Assembly: GCF_000236805.1 (NCBI RefSeq)
Contig: NZ_AGFX01000012.1
Span: 1 to 64,000, forward strand
Direction: 5' to 3'
Origin: Paenibacillus peoriae KCTC 3763
GTDB lineage: Bacteria; Bacillota; Bacilli; Paenibacillales; Paenibacillaceae
DNA: 64,000 bases
Position numbers and translations under genes: made by a program. How positions within the stretch are numbered: position 1 is the first letter of the stretch; the number at the start of each line of letters is the position of its first letter. Below the pieces are notes generated by a model. It made no database searches. It was not told where the DNA came from and worked only from the letters and a program-made list of their open reading frames with translations. Positions 63,755 through 64,000 of this stretch are shown here, in pieces.

Positions 63755-64000
63755 TCAACTTTTATCGTAAAGCATGCTCAGCTTTTTTGCAAAAGAACGC
63801 GGAGTCAGTCTGTGATATGAAATCAATTCGCCTTTATAGATCACATGGAACACACCATAAGGTGTCGGGGACAATTCCATCAGCTGTGGTCGATCGTGTA
63901 TATACATAATTTCAGGCTGTATGCCCACACTCTCTGCCGCTTCAATCACATTTTGCGCGGCAATCTCCAAATAGGGGCATTGATGAGTACGCAAGATCGT
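63755..64000 (-). CDS. YoaP-like C-terminal domain, gene cut by the right edge
   Basis: The frame is open from the window edge to a stop at 63755. The visible ~80 residues (HQCPYLEIAAQNVIEAAESVG, then PTPYGVFHVIYKGELISYHRLT) look like the thioredoxin-like C-terminal domain of YoaP-type proteins, which follows a GNAT acetyltransferase domain. The N-terminal part lies outside the window, so the presence of a GNAT domain is inference. Confidence 0.55.
   Translation of the reverse strand, partial: TILRTHQCPYLEIAAQNVIEAAESVGIQPEIMYIHDRPQLMELSPTPYGVFHVIYKGELISYHRLTPRSFAKKLSMLYDKS

Overview
The window reads as a stretch of a Paenibacillus-like genome (spore-forming, low-to-mid GC Firmicute). The grounds are strong Shine-Dalgarno sequences (GGAGG, AAGGAG) before nearly every gene, frequent GTG/TTG starts, tight Rho-independent terminators, spore-linked genes (GerW/YtfJ-like, YheC/D-type ATP-grasp, collagen-like protein), a WXG100-type secreted toxin, and bacitracin-type BcrC phosphatases beside OmpR/histidine-kinase pairs. 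I cannot prove genus or species without a search. No rRNA, tRNA, CRISPR array or intact insertion sequence was seen.

Layout. 1-3.1 kb: the 5' part of a collagen-like gene, then a type VII toxin/immunity locus on the minus strand (toxin split by a one-base frameshift, an intact immunity-like gene, a decayed second copy of that gene, and a DUF6809 gene). 3.3-7.6 kb: marR-esterase operon, lysE-araC operon, rluF-type pseudouridine synthase, small basic protein. 7.8-12 kb: a VOC protein, a second-type LepA GTPase preceded by a 16-codon leader peptide and mutually exclusive hairpins, a small secreted protein, an APH-family kinase. 12.1-18.8 kb: an FadH-like flavin reductase, the agmatine pathway pair aguA-aguB, a YfcE phosphodiesterase, a GH1 6-phospho-beta-glucosidase. 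19-23.1 kb (plus strand): a membrane-anchored L12-like protein, YbaK deacylase, oxalate decarboxylase, two tandem four-repeat membrane proteins. 23.3-27 kb: YebC2-type protein, bcrC and a two-component system. 27-27.5 kb: wreckage of ssb and of an SF1 helicase. 27.6-32 kb: an importer operon (FecCD-type permease, ATPase, lipoprotein) that ends with a radical SAM enzyme carrying CX5CX2C. 32-42.6 kb: mostly metabolic single genes and pairs (phosphoesterase, spermidine-synthase-like protein, PsuK-like kinase, GH27, TrhO, maltose acetyltransferase, ROK-MFS, AEC transporter). 42.7-51.5 kb: a coherent island with a giant fused P-type ATPase, several small membrane proteins, polyphosphate kinase and a GerW protein. 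51.6-57.9 kb: ABC ATPase, second oxalate decarboxylase-like gene, DUF421, YheCD, DUF6492 and a ManC-type nucleotidyltransferase. 58.1-64 kb: GT4 glycosyltransferase, NlpC/P60 hydrolase, second kinase/regulator pair divergent from a second bcrC, a PAP2 phosphatase and the end of a YoaP-like gene.

The points I find most worth pursuing are: (1) the lepA paralogue with an erm-like translational attenuator, suggesting ribosome-stall (antibiotic?) induction of a ribosomal GTPase; (2) the P-type ATPase / small membrane protein / polyphosphate kinase island, which looks like a metal- or polyphosphate-handling membrane platform; (3) the radical SAM enzyme wired to an importer behind a long perfect inverted repeat; (4) a 19-bp perfect hairpin that holds the lysE start codon in its stem and the ribosome-binding site in its loop. 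All functional statements rest on motif recognition by eye, not on database searches.
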